This document shows, one piece after another, positions 46,991 through 57,582 of a stretch of DNA of 64,000 bases. A program made the position numbers and the translations under genes. The notes beneath the pieces are model-generated. The model made no database searches, was not told where the DNA came from, and was given only the letters and a program-made list of their open reading frames with translations. Each line of letters begins with the position of its first letter. Positions within the stretch are counted from its first letter, which is position 1. Source of the DNA: Dolomedes plantarius (lineage: Eukaryota; Arthropoda; Arachnida; Araneae; Dolomedidae); NCBI GenBank assembly GCA_907164885.2, contig OU015501.1, positions 66,812,808 to 66,876,807 on the forward strand, read 5' to 3'.

Positions 46991-49111
46991 CATTTATAAA
47001 GCCAGCAGGATGTTATTCTTGTCCGGGGTGCCCTACGATTTTCGAATGATTAATTATAATTGTGTTACGATGAAAATTTTACGTATGCAACGTATTAAGT
47101 TCAGCGGTTATCTTCCATCAAGTGAAAAAAATGAAAAGAATTTAGTGCGACGTCTGGCCTGGAATCCTCATCAACGGATCATCCTTTTATCAATATGTGT
47201 GCTCAATTCAGTAATTACACGTTTCTCCTATCTTCAGTGTGACGAATTTTACAGCATGAAATTATTCCGTTTCTTCACCTGCCCACAACGTCTCAGTGTG
47301 TTTTTCAATACTTCTCGTAAATTGTGAAAATTCTGCTACTAAATTATGTTGTGCAATGTGCTTTTCGTCGATACGACTTGTGTTCTACATTGCCCCTTGT
47401 TTTGCCTCAACGGGAAGAAACATTTTGTAAAACGTCAGAATCGCTTGTTCCTGAGCCACCGTATCGGACTTCATTTCGTGAAAACTTTTTGCAAGTTGAA
47501 AAATGTGTAATCATCTTTTAAGAGTCATCACTAAATTAAAATTAGTTTATACCGACGAAAAAAAAATAACAAATAAGTAAGTAAAATTCTGACTTAATAA
47601 ACAAAAATTAAAGGTAAGAGAAATTATCTATAAAATTATTTTTTCATATGTGTTCTTCATGATTAAGTGGTGAAACCGAATTTTGTTAAAGTATAAATTA
47701 AATTTATGTTGGAAATGCATAAAAATTTTAAGTAAAATTGCATTTAATGTTTAAATATTGTATTCTTAATAATCTTGATAATCTAAAGACAATTTGAAAA
47801 ATTTTTAATCTAATTTAATCATGTTTTGCTTAATAAATTCGGAATCAGTTTTATCTTTTTACAAATCAGTAAAAAGTATCTACTTCGAGTATAACTTAAA
47901 AACCCTCTATGTGAAAGAGAGGAATTGAAAAAGTAGGTCACCTCTCCGAGCTACCGTGCGCGCTATATCAACATATGTAGGGTCAAAGGTTACTATTCCC
48001 CCGAGAGGAGAGCAATAAATTTAGATCCTCATCGCTTCGGATGCAGTCGAAACGCGTAGAAACTGAAGCTTTTCTATGATTTTTTGATCATTAGATATTT
48101 TTTCTCTCTTTTTTCCCATGGTGTAAGCAGATAGGTTTCGGTTTCTAAATTTCGCGTTGGATATGGATGCGGATAAAGATGAATAAATTTTAATTAAAAT
48201 AATGAATAGTTAAAAATTTTAAATTTATCCACAAAAATATTTATCAATTTATGTAAACGGTTTATAATCTATTTTAAGAAATCCTAAGTGTTTAAAACAT
48301 CGTTTCATTTTACTGAAGTATGAAGGTACAAACATTGCTAACTTAGTATTCTTCACAAGTTACCTAAACATAGTACTTTTTTACATTGTAAATTGAAAAA
48401 GGTATATGGTTTTGAATCCTCATGAGTATATTATGTAGTTGAAGGTTAATTAAAGGTATGAGAGAAATATGTTTTTCAGGAGATTTTCTCGTAGAGTAGA
48501 AATTTTGAGGAACAGTTTATCTATTAACTAGAAACGGAGTTCCTTCTATAATCTACTAAGCTTCCCATATCCCACGGTTGAATATTAACATCCGTCTGCT
48601 ATAGAGAAAGTGCCCATTCCAGAAAATTCTCAAAATGATAAAGGATAAATAAATAGAAACAAAAAAAGTAATGTTTCATATATGATAAAAAGAGATGTAT
48701 GTTTTAAGAGGTAAGAGGTTATATAACAGGATTCATACCAAAATGCTAGTAGTAAGATTAAATAAAAATATCGTGTTACATATGAAAGTTATAGTGTTTA
48801 TATAGAAATTAAATATGATAAATATTGAGAAAGAATTTAGTACATTTATTTGACTTATTATTTTAGATGTTATTATTTTTGCGGATAGTATATTGTTTTG
48901 GATAGTGAATATTGAATATTGAAATTAAGTTATTGCAATTAATATGGAATATTGAAATTGAATTTCCACAAGGAGATTATTATTCTGTCAACAATAATAT
49001 GTGTGTTTACCTTTGCTGCATACAGTGTACTTAAAATTTTGTAAAATTTAATTTCAACGGAAAAGTCTTCCTTTCAGCAAGAACTTTTCTTACTTCGATG
49101 GGGGGGGGGGA
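46991..49111 (+). other. Interior of the LTR retrotransposon
   Basis: The first ~530 bp include a 105-codon frame at 47010-47327 with no recognisable retroelement motif. The rest is AT-rich and non-coding, except a G+C-richer island near 47935-48065 that contains TCGAAACGCGTAGAAAC. No standard tRNA primer-binding site (TGG-type) directly follows the 5' LTR. The interior ends in the G-run polypurine tract. Confidence 0.7.
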
Positions 49112-49962
49112 TGTAACAAGAAAACGCATCTTCCTAAATTACTTTAATTTAAAGCATACTCTCTTGTTAATAAAGCACGACCCCCTTTTCCAAAATTGCA
49201 AACTAAAAGTAAAATAAGATAATTTATATTAGCCCTGCAGATCATTAAGCAGGCATGTGAAATATCTGAACTCAATAACATCCCCAGATACGAGTGTTAG
49301 AAGTTTAGGAGATTCCGAATGTCAGTGTAATGTCAAAATTCTTGAAGAGCCCTTGAACCACTCTGGATTTATGGGTTCTGTAACGTCAAAACCACGCTTT
49401 ACAAGAACTTTATGGCTCCCAGGTCAATAGGTCGCAGCTCTAACAAGCACGGGATCTATCAATCCCCGGGATAACCGAAGTGGACGCGTGAACTCCACGA
49501 ACCTAAAGACGCCCAATTAAAATATTAAGTAGTTTAGGCCCTCTGGCGTAAATATCGCAAAACACCCATTTAATATTGCATGAACAGAAGACTTTTCTCT
49601 CTCTTCGTTTCTAACTCTCGTTGCTGTCGGATGTGCTGTCCACAGACGAGAGAAATCTGGTGGGCACGACGGCTTTTCTCTTAACTCTGGCATGTAAACA
49701 CTGCTGTTAACACGTCCCGTCCTGGCATGGACTCCGGACAAGTCCAGTGGCCACTGCAGCTAATGCCTTCTGATAAATAAAGCACGTCTTGGAATTTGTG
49801 TATTTCATCAATGGCTCCATGTGTGTTACTCTCCTAAATATCATCAGTGTTTTCCTGGATGAATACTTCCCCGACTGCATCACTCATCGTACCGACTGCA
49901 TCTCCTATAAGTTCTACGCGTCAATCCCCTTGTGCTAAATTTTCCAAATGTGATTATTATCA
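49112..49962 (+). repeat. 3' LTR (~851 bp)
   Basis: Starts TGTAACAAGAAAACGC right after the G11A polypurine tract and ends GATTATTATCA, running directly into (TA)n. Matches the 5' LTR as described for 46127. Confidence 0.92.
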
Positions 49963-49978
49963 TATATATATATATATA

Positions 49979-50684
49979 AATGATAAAAATTTATTATTCG
50001 GATTATTTTGATATTCTCATTCGGGGCTCATTAATTCCTTGTGAGCTGGACTGCAGCAAGAAATAATAAATGGTATTTAGTTCTTAAATCATAGAGGAAT
50101 TTTTTAATAATTGATTTTCCCTGTAAATGCGGAAAAATATTTCTGTCTGGAGGTTTCATTTACTTATCAATGCTATAAGAAAGCTGTTTCTTTTTTATCA
50201 AATCCTTGTTTGCAGATCTTTGTTCCATTCTATGAACTCGGATCCTTGTCCGAAGATACAGTGGGCAAAGTACAGAAATAAGTTGAAATGTTAGATTTTG
50301 TCGTAAACCTCTGGAAGAGGCAGAAGCAAATTTTTCATGTATGAATCTTATGTAAACTTGATATCAGGGTTCCAAACTGTTCTCCATCAGGCGGGAGAAC
50401 TGTGAAAAATCTTTTGTTTCTAACTTTAGTTATAGTTTTGGCTCTTGTTACAAGAACCGTACTTGAACGATGACAATCAATGAGGTTAAAATTTGAGATA
50501 CCTGAACAAGATATAAAAAATGGAATTGTAGAACTAGTAAGTTACGTTATGCCCAGTAACAAAATTTCATATTCCTGAATTAATTAGGTGGAGAGTTATA
50601 CGTCAAGAATCTATAACAGATACATAAAAATATACGATACACCATCCCAATGAAAATTACATCTATCAATTCTTCAGTAACATA
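49979..50684. other. Unannotated DNA
   Basis: About 700 bp between the LTR element and the next TA-flanked element; nothing recognised. Confidence 0.45.
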
Positions 50685-51444
50685 CTGTCCGACCACGGAA
50701 GCAAGGTCCCTGGAAGCTGTTGCGCATGCGCGAGAAAAGCTAGTCTACTTAGAAAATAGGGGAAAACGTCATATTTTCGGATGTGTTTGTTTATGAAATA
50801 CGGAATGCATTTCAGACTGTTTTATGTCCGCAATTTTAAAGTTATTTTTTAAAACTTTATTTTTGATCGAATATGTGAATAATAATTTCAAAATAGTAAA
50901 AAGAAAGAAGCAAATCTATTTTAAAAATAGGAGTTTTATAGGAGTGGATATTTTCGGATTACATCACAATCAAAATTATCTAAAGCTACGTTTTCGGTGG
51001 GTTTTTTTTCTGACGTTTCTTCGGAGATTCAAATTTTGGAGTTTCTTCACTCTTTGCTTCTCTGCGTATTCTTTTTACACTGGACATTGATATCCCGGTC
51101 ATTCCACTAGCTCTCTTTAGGGATTGCGAAAGTGGAACAATAACATTTCCTTCTAGTGCTTCTTTATCACACAATTTAATTACATTGTGTATTATACGTT
51201 TACAATCACTACGGAACGGCTTATTCCGAGCAGTCGTGTTGGGTAAAGGATGCATTAATTTTAATATAATAATCTAAATAACGGACGAGGAAAAAGCAAG
51301 CAAGCGCAGTTAGTAACTGATTCTAAAGAATGTCGAGAGAATACGAGACTTTTCCCCCTCCTTCCTAAGCAGCCTTACCTACAGCGTGAATAGAATCGTC
51401 TTGGCACTATGCCAACCGTGGTTCTTCGTACTGTGGTCGGACAG
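50685..51444 (-). mobile_element. Deleted Tc1/IS630-type element
   Basis: A 760-bp element with short inverted ends CTGTCCGACCAC (identical over 12 bp, weaker inward) and TA on both sides (50683-50684, 51445-51446). It carries the N-terminal part of a minus-strand transposase-like frame and nothing of the catalytic core. Confidence 0.78.
50986..51255 (-). pseudogene. Transposase-like N-terminal fragment
   Basis: An 89-residue frame starting at ATG 51255. It has FRSDCKRIIHNVIKLCDKEA, LSQSLKRASGMTGISMSSVK (a helix-turn-helix-like segment), then RIRREAKSEE and a basic PKKRQKKNPP tail. I recognise the pattern RSDCR-II--V-------E---------RAS--TG-S----KRI--E from the N-terminus of a family of insect DDE transposase-like proteins. 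The catalytic domain is absent, so the element is non-autonomous. A separate host gene is unlikely, given the flanking inverted repeats. Confidence 0.6.
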
Positions 51445-51635
51445 TAGTTTCTTTAAAAAATAATATTATAAAAGTAAACAAAATGATACACAAGATTCCT
51501 TTTTGAATCGACAGGATCATTTTCTACTTTCCTTTTCAGCCTCTTTAATTCCATGTGTGCGGATTAAAATACCTTTTTTTTAAGTCCACCATAAAATTAA
51601 ATATATACGCAAATTAATTAGTCTTTTTCAGATAT

Positions 51636-51660
51636 ACAGTGTCTCTCAAAAGTGATCGGT
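51636..51660 (+). repeat. Orphan Tc1-type terminal repeat
   Basis: TA then CAGTGTCTCTCAAAAGTGAT, closely resembling the end CAGTGGCTCTCAAAAGTGTT of the element at 26105. No matching inverted partner was found downstream and no transposase motif is clear, so this is probably the surviving end of an old element. Confidence 0.5.
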
Positions 51661-52056
51661 TTCTTTTGGGAAGATATTCTCATTAAAGGATTATTAGAAC
51701 ACAAAAATATGTGCTTTTACTACTTATTTTTTATCTGGTTCAGATTTTACGTACATTTCATTAAAAAAAATTTTCAGACTATAAATTGTATTACAGACAT
51801 TAGGGTAAATTAGTAATTATCCCAAAGGAGTTGAAAATTTACAATTACATAAAGTAAAGATATTTTTAATTGCTTTATTTTCTCTAACATTTAGTTGGTT
51901 TACCATTTCCTTTTTGAAAGTAGTGTTAAATCTTTCTAGCATGGATTTAACAAGCTTTTTTTTCATGTCTGGCCTTATTTTTCACTCATCTTGCCTTAAT
52001 GACTTCAATTATTACTTTGGAGAACTATTTGGCTTCTGAACTTAAAATTCTTGTTA

Positions 52057-53290
52057 GGGACCGTTCAAGAATTACGTAAGCATGATATTAGTCATTGTAG
52101 ACCCCCTCCTTCCCCTTGTAAGCAAATATAAGCATGTATCCTTTCCCCCTCTCTTTTGCTTAGGTAAGATTTGGCAAATTTCTTGCGCTATTTCATATGT
52201 TCAGTTAATAAAGTTTATGTAAATTTCTGAGTAAAAGTGTATTGATAGTAAACCTGTTAGCAATATGAACTAAGAATTACTTTAAAGGTCCATTAATTAC
52301 TTGCCTTTGCGAAGTTTGACGTTATATTTTGCATTTCCAGTTTAAGCCGGTTCAAGTTAAGGTGATTCAATTCATAACTTTGTCGAATATCTGGCGCAAG
52401 TTTCTTTTGATTTCGTCATGTTTGGCAAACTGCCGTACGTCATATAATTAAACATAAAAGTCTCTAGTAGATGGCGCATTTCGTAGAAGTTACAACCCGA
52501 TATTTGAATATCAGCTTTTGACACGTCTATATAAGCCATGGACACTTTCAGAAAGAGAGAAGAGGAGATGAGTATCGCTGAGATAGTGGGTATTATCAGG
52601 TAGTGTCAAGCTGCTCTGTCATCAATGCGTTTATTTAGAAGTTTGTGTCTGATCTGATAAGATAACAAGATGTTGTATTAAGCCTGCTGAAAGTAAGATA
52701 TTTTATATTACTTCGACATTTAAATCCTTTTTGATTGTCCATCACAGTATAGGAAATAGACTGTTTGTTTAAGAAATTGATTCAATGTGAAAACCCGATG
52801 TACATTACTAAGTGTTACTAGTGAAAAATGAAGATATTGACATTGTTGTTTTTAACTAATTTTAACTAATTTTTCAAATAAATAAATACTTTTATGTTAT
52901 TGTTAAAAGGCTTGTCGTCTATACATTATTTTGAGCATCTTTAATGGTTTTAACGTATAACCTTTTTTAACAAACATAGCTTTTACTGCACAGTTTTTAC
53001 ACTGCTATTTAAATATATATAATAGAAGAAATTATAAAAATTGTTGGCGTACATGTTTTACATGTACGCTGACAAAACCATTATTAGTAAAAAGAGAACA
53101 ACTAATTTTCAGTACTGGTTGATAGGGGAGTTGGTATAATCAGGAGCACATCGCAGCGCACTCTCTTGCGTGCATATTTTCTGTTTTATTTAATCATTCC
53201 TCTGATTTCCCGTTCCCCTTTGTCAACAAAAATAAGCTAATCTTGAGCAACCTCCCTCCTTGAATGCTTATGTAATACTTGAATGGTCCA
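52057..53290. mobile_element. Possible DNA transposon with imperfect inverted ends
   Basis: The left end GGGACCGTTCAAGAATTACG continues TAAGCAT. The right end reversed reads TGGACCATTCAAGTATTACA followed by TAAGCAT: about 23 of 27 match. Both ends are followed inward by pyrimidine- or purine-rich CCCCCTCCTT-type sequence. No target duplication is clear and there is no transposase. The interior has a TATA-like CTATATAAGCC near 52531 and a hairpin at 53047. Confidence 0.5.
53047..53069. repeat. Perfect 10-bp hairpin
   Basis: GCGTACATGT, TTT, ACATGTACGC; partial complementarity continues outward (TTGT.. / ..ACAA). Inside the inverted-end element at 52057. Confidence 0.85.
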
Positions 53291-53309
53291 TATTTTCATA
53301 TAACCATTG

Positions 53310-53442
53310 TCATGTTGTCGGCGCGGCGTAGGCGTCGTCGGACTCACACGGACGTAGGCGTCGTCGGTTAGTTCAACTTTATTGTACTCCTAATCGCAAC
53401 TGCGGAGCCGCAACGGCACCGGATTGCTCGTGTGCACCGAGC
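53310..53442. repeat. GC-rich patch with repeated CGTAGGCGTCGTCGG
   Basis: The 15-mer CGTAGGCGTCGTCGG occurs twice within 45 bp (about 53326 and 53354), followed by GCGGAGCCGCAACGGCACCG. The composition contrasts sharply with its surroundings. It immediately precedes repeat C copy 3 and may be part of it. Confidence 0.6.
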
Positions 53443-53656
53443 CTTAATCCGTAAACCGGAAAGTTCTTCTATGAGGTCAGTGGGAAGGAAAAGGTGTGAG
53501 CCCTCCAAATGTCACCCCTGGGGGTACTCGGTCTACATTGTGATGGCACCAGGGGGAGGTGTTTGTTCGCTTATACGGTGCCGCTTATATTGAAAGCAAC
53601 CAACGACCCTCGGGTATAAAGTGTCTTCATTGACAAGTGTCCCGCATTGCCAGACA
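53443..53656 (+). repeat. Dispersed repeat family C, copy 3
   Basis: Matches 34500 and 44221: TTCTATGAGGTCAGTGGGAA, GAGCCCTCCAAATGTCACCC, GATGGCACCAGGGGG, ATTGAAAGCAACCAAC and GTCTTCATTGACAAGTGTCC, ending CCCGCATTGCC as SINE family A does. Confidence 0.78.
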
Positions 53657-54726
53657 AACTCTTGTCATGTTATGTGTATTTGATATTTATGTCTTACTTT
53701 ATTAAAACTGGACTATTTCAAAAAATTCTATATTGTTCACAACACTGATACTTTTGTAAACGATAGTTCTACCGTTGAACAGATCTGCTCCTTAAAATCC
53801 TTCAGATCGGAAAATTTTTATGAACTAATTTTTCCCCTTTCCTTATATTCCATCTGGTAAATAGGTGCTCTTTCTTATTTTCTTGTTTTACGTTATTACT
53901 ATTTTTTTCCTCTTTTCTGTTTTTCGTGTTGGCAATATTCTTCTGTAAAATGCCTCCCCCCCCCCCGTTGTTTGAACGTCTTGTGAATTTTATACACCTC
54001 TAGACGAAGATCGATTCTGCCTTTGAATTTGGAATCGAGCGTTTTATCTATTTTACTGTGAATCTAGTAGGGTCCTCAAATTCTCATTGCCTCAGTGTAA
54101 TACTTTATTAATTTTAACACTATTTTCGATAAACTATGTAAGAATTACCTAATGATCGATTAACAATAATCGATCATTGTATTTGCATAAATCCAAAGAA
54201 GCTACAAAAAAATGCTAAATTCAGCATAAACCATTACTATAAATACCGCGTAGCCAGATTGCGGAAGAGACTGGTTTGTTTGGAGCTGTTTATGCGAGTT
54301 GCCTTCAGTGGCTCATAGCTAAATCGCTTCTAAGCCTAAGTGAGTTTTTGCCACTCTGGCAGAAAGAGTTTGTGGTGTTAGTAATAGTGGATTACCGTGA
54401 AACATCACTGGTCTGAATTAATATATATTGTGAATACTTGAACTTCATTTCCTCGTATAGTGTTTATAACATTTTGTAACAGTCTTTACTAAGAATTGTT
54501 TTTACACTGCGCGTTATATGTGTCAAGGGAATAATAAACTTTGTTATTTATCTAGTGCAAAAAGTGTCATTTCTACTTTAATAGAGGGTGACTTAGATAC
54601 ATACATCCTAGAAAGGGTAGATTTCGGATATCTCTATAAGTTTTCAATCCCTTCAGAGACACCACGATTTAAACACATTTATTAATTCTATTTTGGGTTT
54701 TGTTTAAAAAAAATGTGTAATCTAAA
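53657..54726. other. Unannotated DNA, partly LTR-like
   Basis: A C-run lies near 53956-53966. The stretch 54230-54560 resembles an LTR promoter/leader (TATAAATAC near 54239, AATAATAAACTTTG near 54530), but no TG...CA ends with a duplication were established. Confidence 0.35.
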
Positions 54727-55686
54727 TACACTCTGTCACAAAAAGATATATGCACCCAGAAGAAATCTAACTACTATCACGAAACTTTGCAGTAATGTAG
54801 TTTGGTAAGAAATATGCAAATTATTAAAATTTCGACTCCAATGAGACAAGGATAAGCGCGCTACGCGCACATGAGGTGCGCAGCTGGGAGAGTTTAAAAG
54901 CATGATTGCTCGAGCCATAGGGTTATTCAAACAAATCTGTCGACTTGGATGGACGGTATTGTGGCTAGAGATGCCTCTGAGACGTAACCGGCGACAGTAC
55001 GAACAATTGTCGGACTTTGAGAGGGGGCGTATAAAAAGACCTCAGAGAAGCAGGTTAGTCGAACAGGCGTATCAGCCGCCACCTCAATCGGAGAGATATA
55101 GTAGTTGCTCGGTGTTGGCAACAATGGATCACGGAAGGGATAGTCTACCGTCGCGGAGGGTCAGGGTGTCCCAGGAACACAAATGCGCACGAGGTTCGCG
55201 CAATCATAAGAGCGGCCACGTCCGCCCCAACAACGTCGCTAGAATCGGTTCGACGCCATTACCACCTTCCAGACATCCGGTGGTATCAAAGAAAACCATT
55301 CGGAGACGACTGGCCGACGCAGGTATAAGGAGACGACGTCCATTAAGACGCCTACCACTGACCCCACATCATAGGCAGTGTCGATTGGATTTTTGCCGAC
55401 CTCGGGCAATCTGGAGTGTGACCGACTGGAGGCCTGTGATCGTCAGCGATGAATCCCGATTCAGTCTCAATGCTGATGACAAGCGCATACGAGTGTGGAG
55501 GCGGCCAGGCTACCGGTCCGATCCGGCATTTGTTGTCGAGAGGCATACGGCGATTACACAAGGTGTGACAGTGTGGGGAGCGATTTGTTGGAAAGCACAA
55601 TCACCTCTAGTCGTCCTTCAACGAACTTTGACGGCACGCAGTTACGTCGGACGAGATTTTAACGCCAGTTGTACTGCCTATGCTAT

Positions 55687-56983
55687 TGTGACGGTGAAAG
55701 TTGGTGGGTAATTAATAATTTTATTTATATTTTAATATTTATCTTTTAATAAGTCAATGATTTTCTGAATATAATTAATTTGTACATTTCATTGCATTGT
55801 GATTCCCAAATGAAGGAAACAACTCTGGTTTGATATGACCAATTAATTTATTGATTAACATAAATGATATGATATAATACATTCCTACAAAACAGGTCAT
55901 ACTTCATCTACACATACATTTAATTCATTCACTACAAAATCATTATTCGAATTAATTCATTATACGAATTATCATTTATTTTTCGCTAACTTCCATTATC
56001 TGATTACCTCACTACCGAGCTCTATATTATTAAGTTAAAGAAGGCTACGCTATGAGAAGCAATGACGGTATAATATGAAGAGGAAATAAAGGGACCGTAC
56101 CTTTACAGATGATAATTGGCTCGTCGTTGTGAACATCGGGCACGGAGCTATAACGGACTTCGTTTCATACACACATCACTGGTACTGGATACACACACGG
56201 TAGAGTACAGGGCTCCTTTAGTCATTCTAGGCACAGGATACACACATGGTAGATTACAGGGCTCCTTTAGTCATTCTAGGCACTGGATACACACACGGTA
56301 GAGTACAGGGCTCCTTTAGTCATTCTAGGCACTGGATACACACATGGTAGATTACAGGGCTCCTTTAGTCATTCTAGGCGCACGGCATTGGGCAATGGGG
56401 CTCATTCGTCTTACAGCTCTGCTGCCATCGGTCACGGCTTATATGATCATCATCGGGCGCACTTCGTACATTTTACTAGCTAGGTTGCTACCACTTCTGA
56501 CGCTAACTTCTAACTCTGTCTGTGTCCTGTCTGTCTTTTTGCTTCCGCATATTATTTCATATTATTTTTCTCTAATTTATGCCGGCTCCGCCTCTTCTCC
56601 ATTCCATTGGCCATATTATTATATGTCATCACAATTCGTCCGTGGCTGCCTTTTCTGCATCCCCTTTTCACCAATACGCAATGAGGGCGGAATTTATAAA
56701 ATTCTCCTTTTTTTTTCCCATGCACTTTTTCCCATGCTCCGACATCATGAAACACGTGTTCTGTTTTATAGCCCTCATAAATTTTTAGTCTTCCTTTCTT
56801 CTTTTCTTCTCTTCGTTGCTATTCATTCTACCGCACTTTTATCTTCTAGTTTTAGCTTTAGTAGCTTAGATTTATTGTTGGCCATTTGCTTCTTAGCCCT
56901 GCTTCTTTCTTACATTTCGCAATTATGTTACTTTTCGATTTGACTGCCCCTGGCCGTGACATTATTGTCATATCCCTATAACA
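55687..56983 (+). mobile_element. Solo LTR, copy 3 of three
   Basis: 1297 bp, TGTGACGGTGAAAG to ATCCCTATAACA, flanked by the 5-bp duplication GCTAT (55682-55686, 56984-56988) inside a Tc1 transposase gene. The interrupted codons read through on both sides, so the boundaries are exact. It aligns with copy 2 at 37090 over most of its length. The open frame of 199 codons at 56344-56943 has no motif and is not conserved as coding in copy 2. Confidence 0.93.
56165..56380. repeat. Minisatellite inside solo LTR copy 3
   Basis: About four units of roughly 60 bp: GGATACACACATGGTAGATT, ACAGGGCTCCTTTAGTCATT, CTAGGCAC. Units alternate CACGG/CATGG and GAGTAC/GATTAC variants, suggesting a higher-order dimer. 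Confidence 0.9.
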
Positions 56984-57582
56984 GCTATCAAGTCGCCCAG
57001 GTGCCATTTATCAACAAGACAACGCTCGTCCACATACTGCGCGACTGTCCCAACAACGTCTTTAAGGATACGGCGTACTCCCATGGCCTTCCACGTCACC
57101 AGACCTCTCACCAATAGAGCACGTCTGGGATGTGCTCCTAAGGCAACTGCAGCCGTTTCAGAATACTGGTGAATTAACTGCCCAGTTGCAAAGATTATGG
57201 CATGATCTTTCGCAGGAGGTCATAGGCAACCTCATTGATTCGATGCCACGCCGTGTTTCGGCTTGTATAGCTGCCAGAGGTGGATTTACTACTTACTGAT
57301 TTGCAACCTTCTTCATGCCATATCTTCTTAATAAAATGGTCTGTTCTTCTGAATTTGTAATCATTTGCTTATCTCCTCATACACTACATGTATGTTAAGT
57401 TTCGTGATAGTAGCTCGTTTCCTTCTGGGTGCATATATTTTTTGTGACAGAGTGTATATTTTGTTTCTGTTCCGTCTTTGTAAAGCCTTCTTGCGAAACT
57501 AACGCTATGCAGCAGCATTTTAAATAAATATCACGTTAAACACAAACTCCGAACTGAGACATTTTTCTTGGCAGTCAAAGTA

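Larger units (their letters stand above)
46127..49962 (+). mobile_element. Non-autonomous LTR retrotransposon
   Basis: A 3.84-kb element with direct LTRs at 46127-46990 and 49112-49962. A polypurine tract (eleven G then A, 49100-49111) sits immediately before the 3' LTR, which fixes the plus orientation. The 2.1-kb interior has no gag, protease, reverse transcriptase or integrase motif. It would have to be copied by proteins from a relative. It lies inside TA-rich flanks (array at 45937 and TA run at 49963), so its target duplication cannot be read securely. Confidence 0.88.
54971..57299 (+). pseudogene. Tc1-like transposase pseudogene interrupted by LTR
   Basis: Starts MPLRRNRRQYEQLSDFERGR at 54971, strikingly like the intact protein at 20388. 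After the first ~21 codons the frame shifts; the linker region is scrambled up to about SKKTIRRRLADAG. The catalytic domain then resumes with VSDESRFSLNADD (first Asp). The gene breaks at the GCTAT target (55682). After the LTR it continues AIYQQDNARPHTARLS (second Asp), a TAA, and SPDLSPIEHVW (Glu, 32-residue spacing counting the stop), ending ARGGFTTY with TGA at 57297-57299. Dead: shifts, a stop and the LTR. Confidence 0.9.
54729..57454 (+). mobile_element. Tc1-like element (DD32E) split by a solo LTR
   Basis: Inverted repeats of about 36 bp (CACTCTGTCACAAAAA, then TATATGCACCCAGAAG) match except for a small indel and one or two substitutions. TA flanks at 54727-54728 and 57455-57456. Without the 1297-bp LTR and one copy of its 5-bp duplication, the element is about 1.42 kb, the size of its relative at 20233. 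The LTR insertion is therefore younger than this Tc1 copy. Confidence 0.92.

Noticed and set aside
49962..49978. Target duplication of the LTR retrotransposon
   Set aside because: Left flank (TATAAA) and right flank (TATATA) are similar, but both lie in TA-rich repeat, so a match is not informative.
54230..54600. LTR-like promoter/leader sequence with TATA and AATAAA
   Set aside because: No boundaries with a target duplication and no second copy in the window.
56344..56943. 199-codon frame in the solo LTR
   Set aside because: Not preserved in the aligned LTR at 37090, no domain, hydrophobic low-complexity translation; treated as chance.
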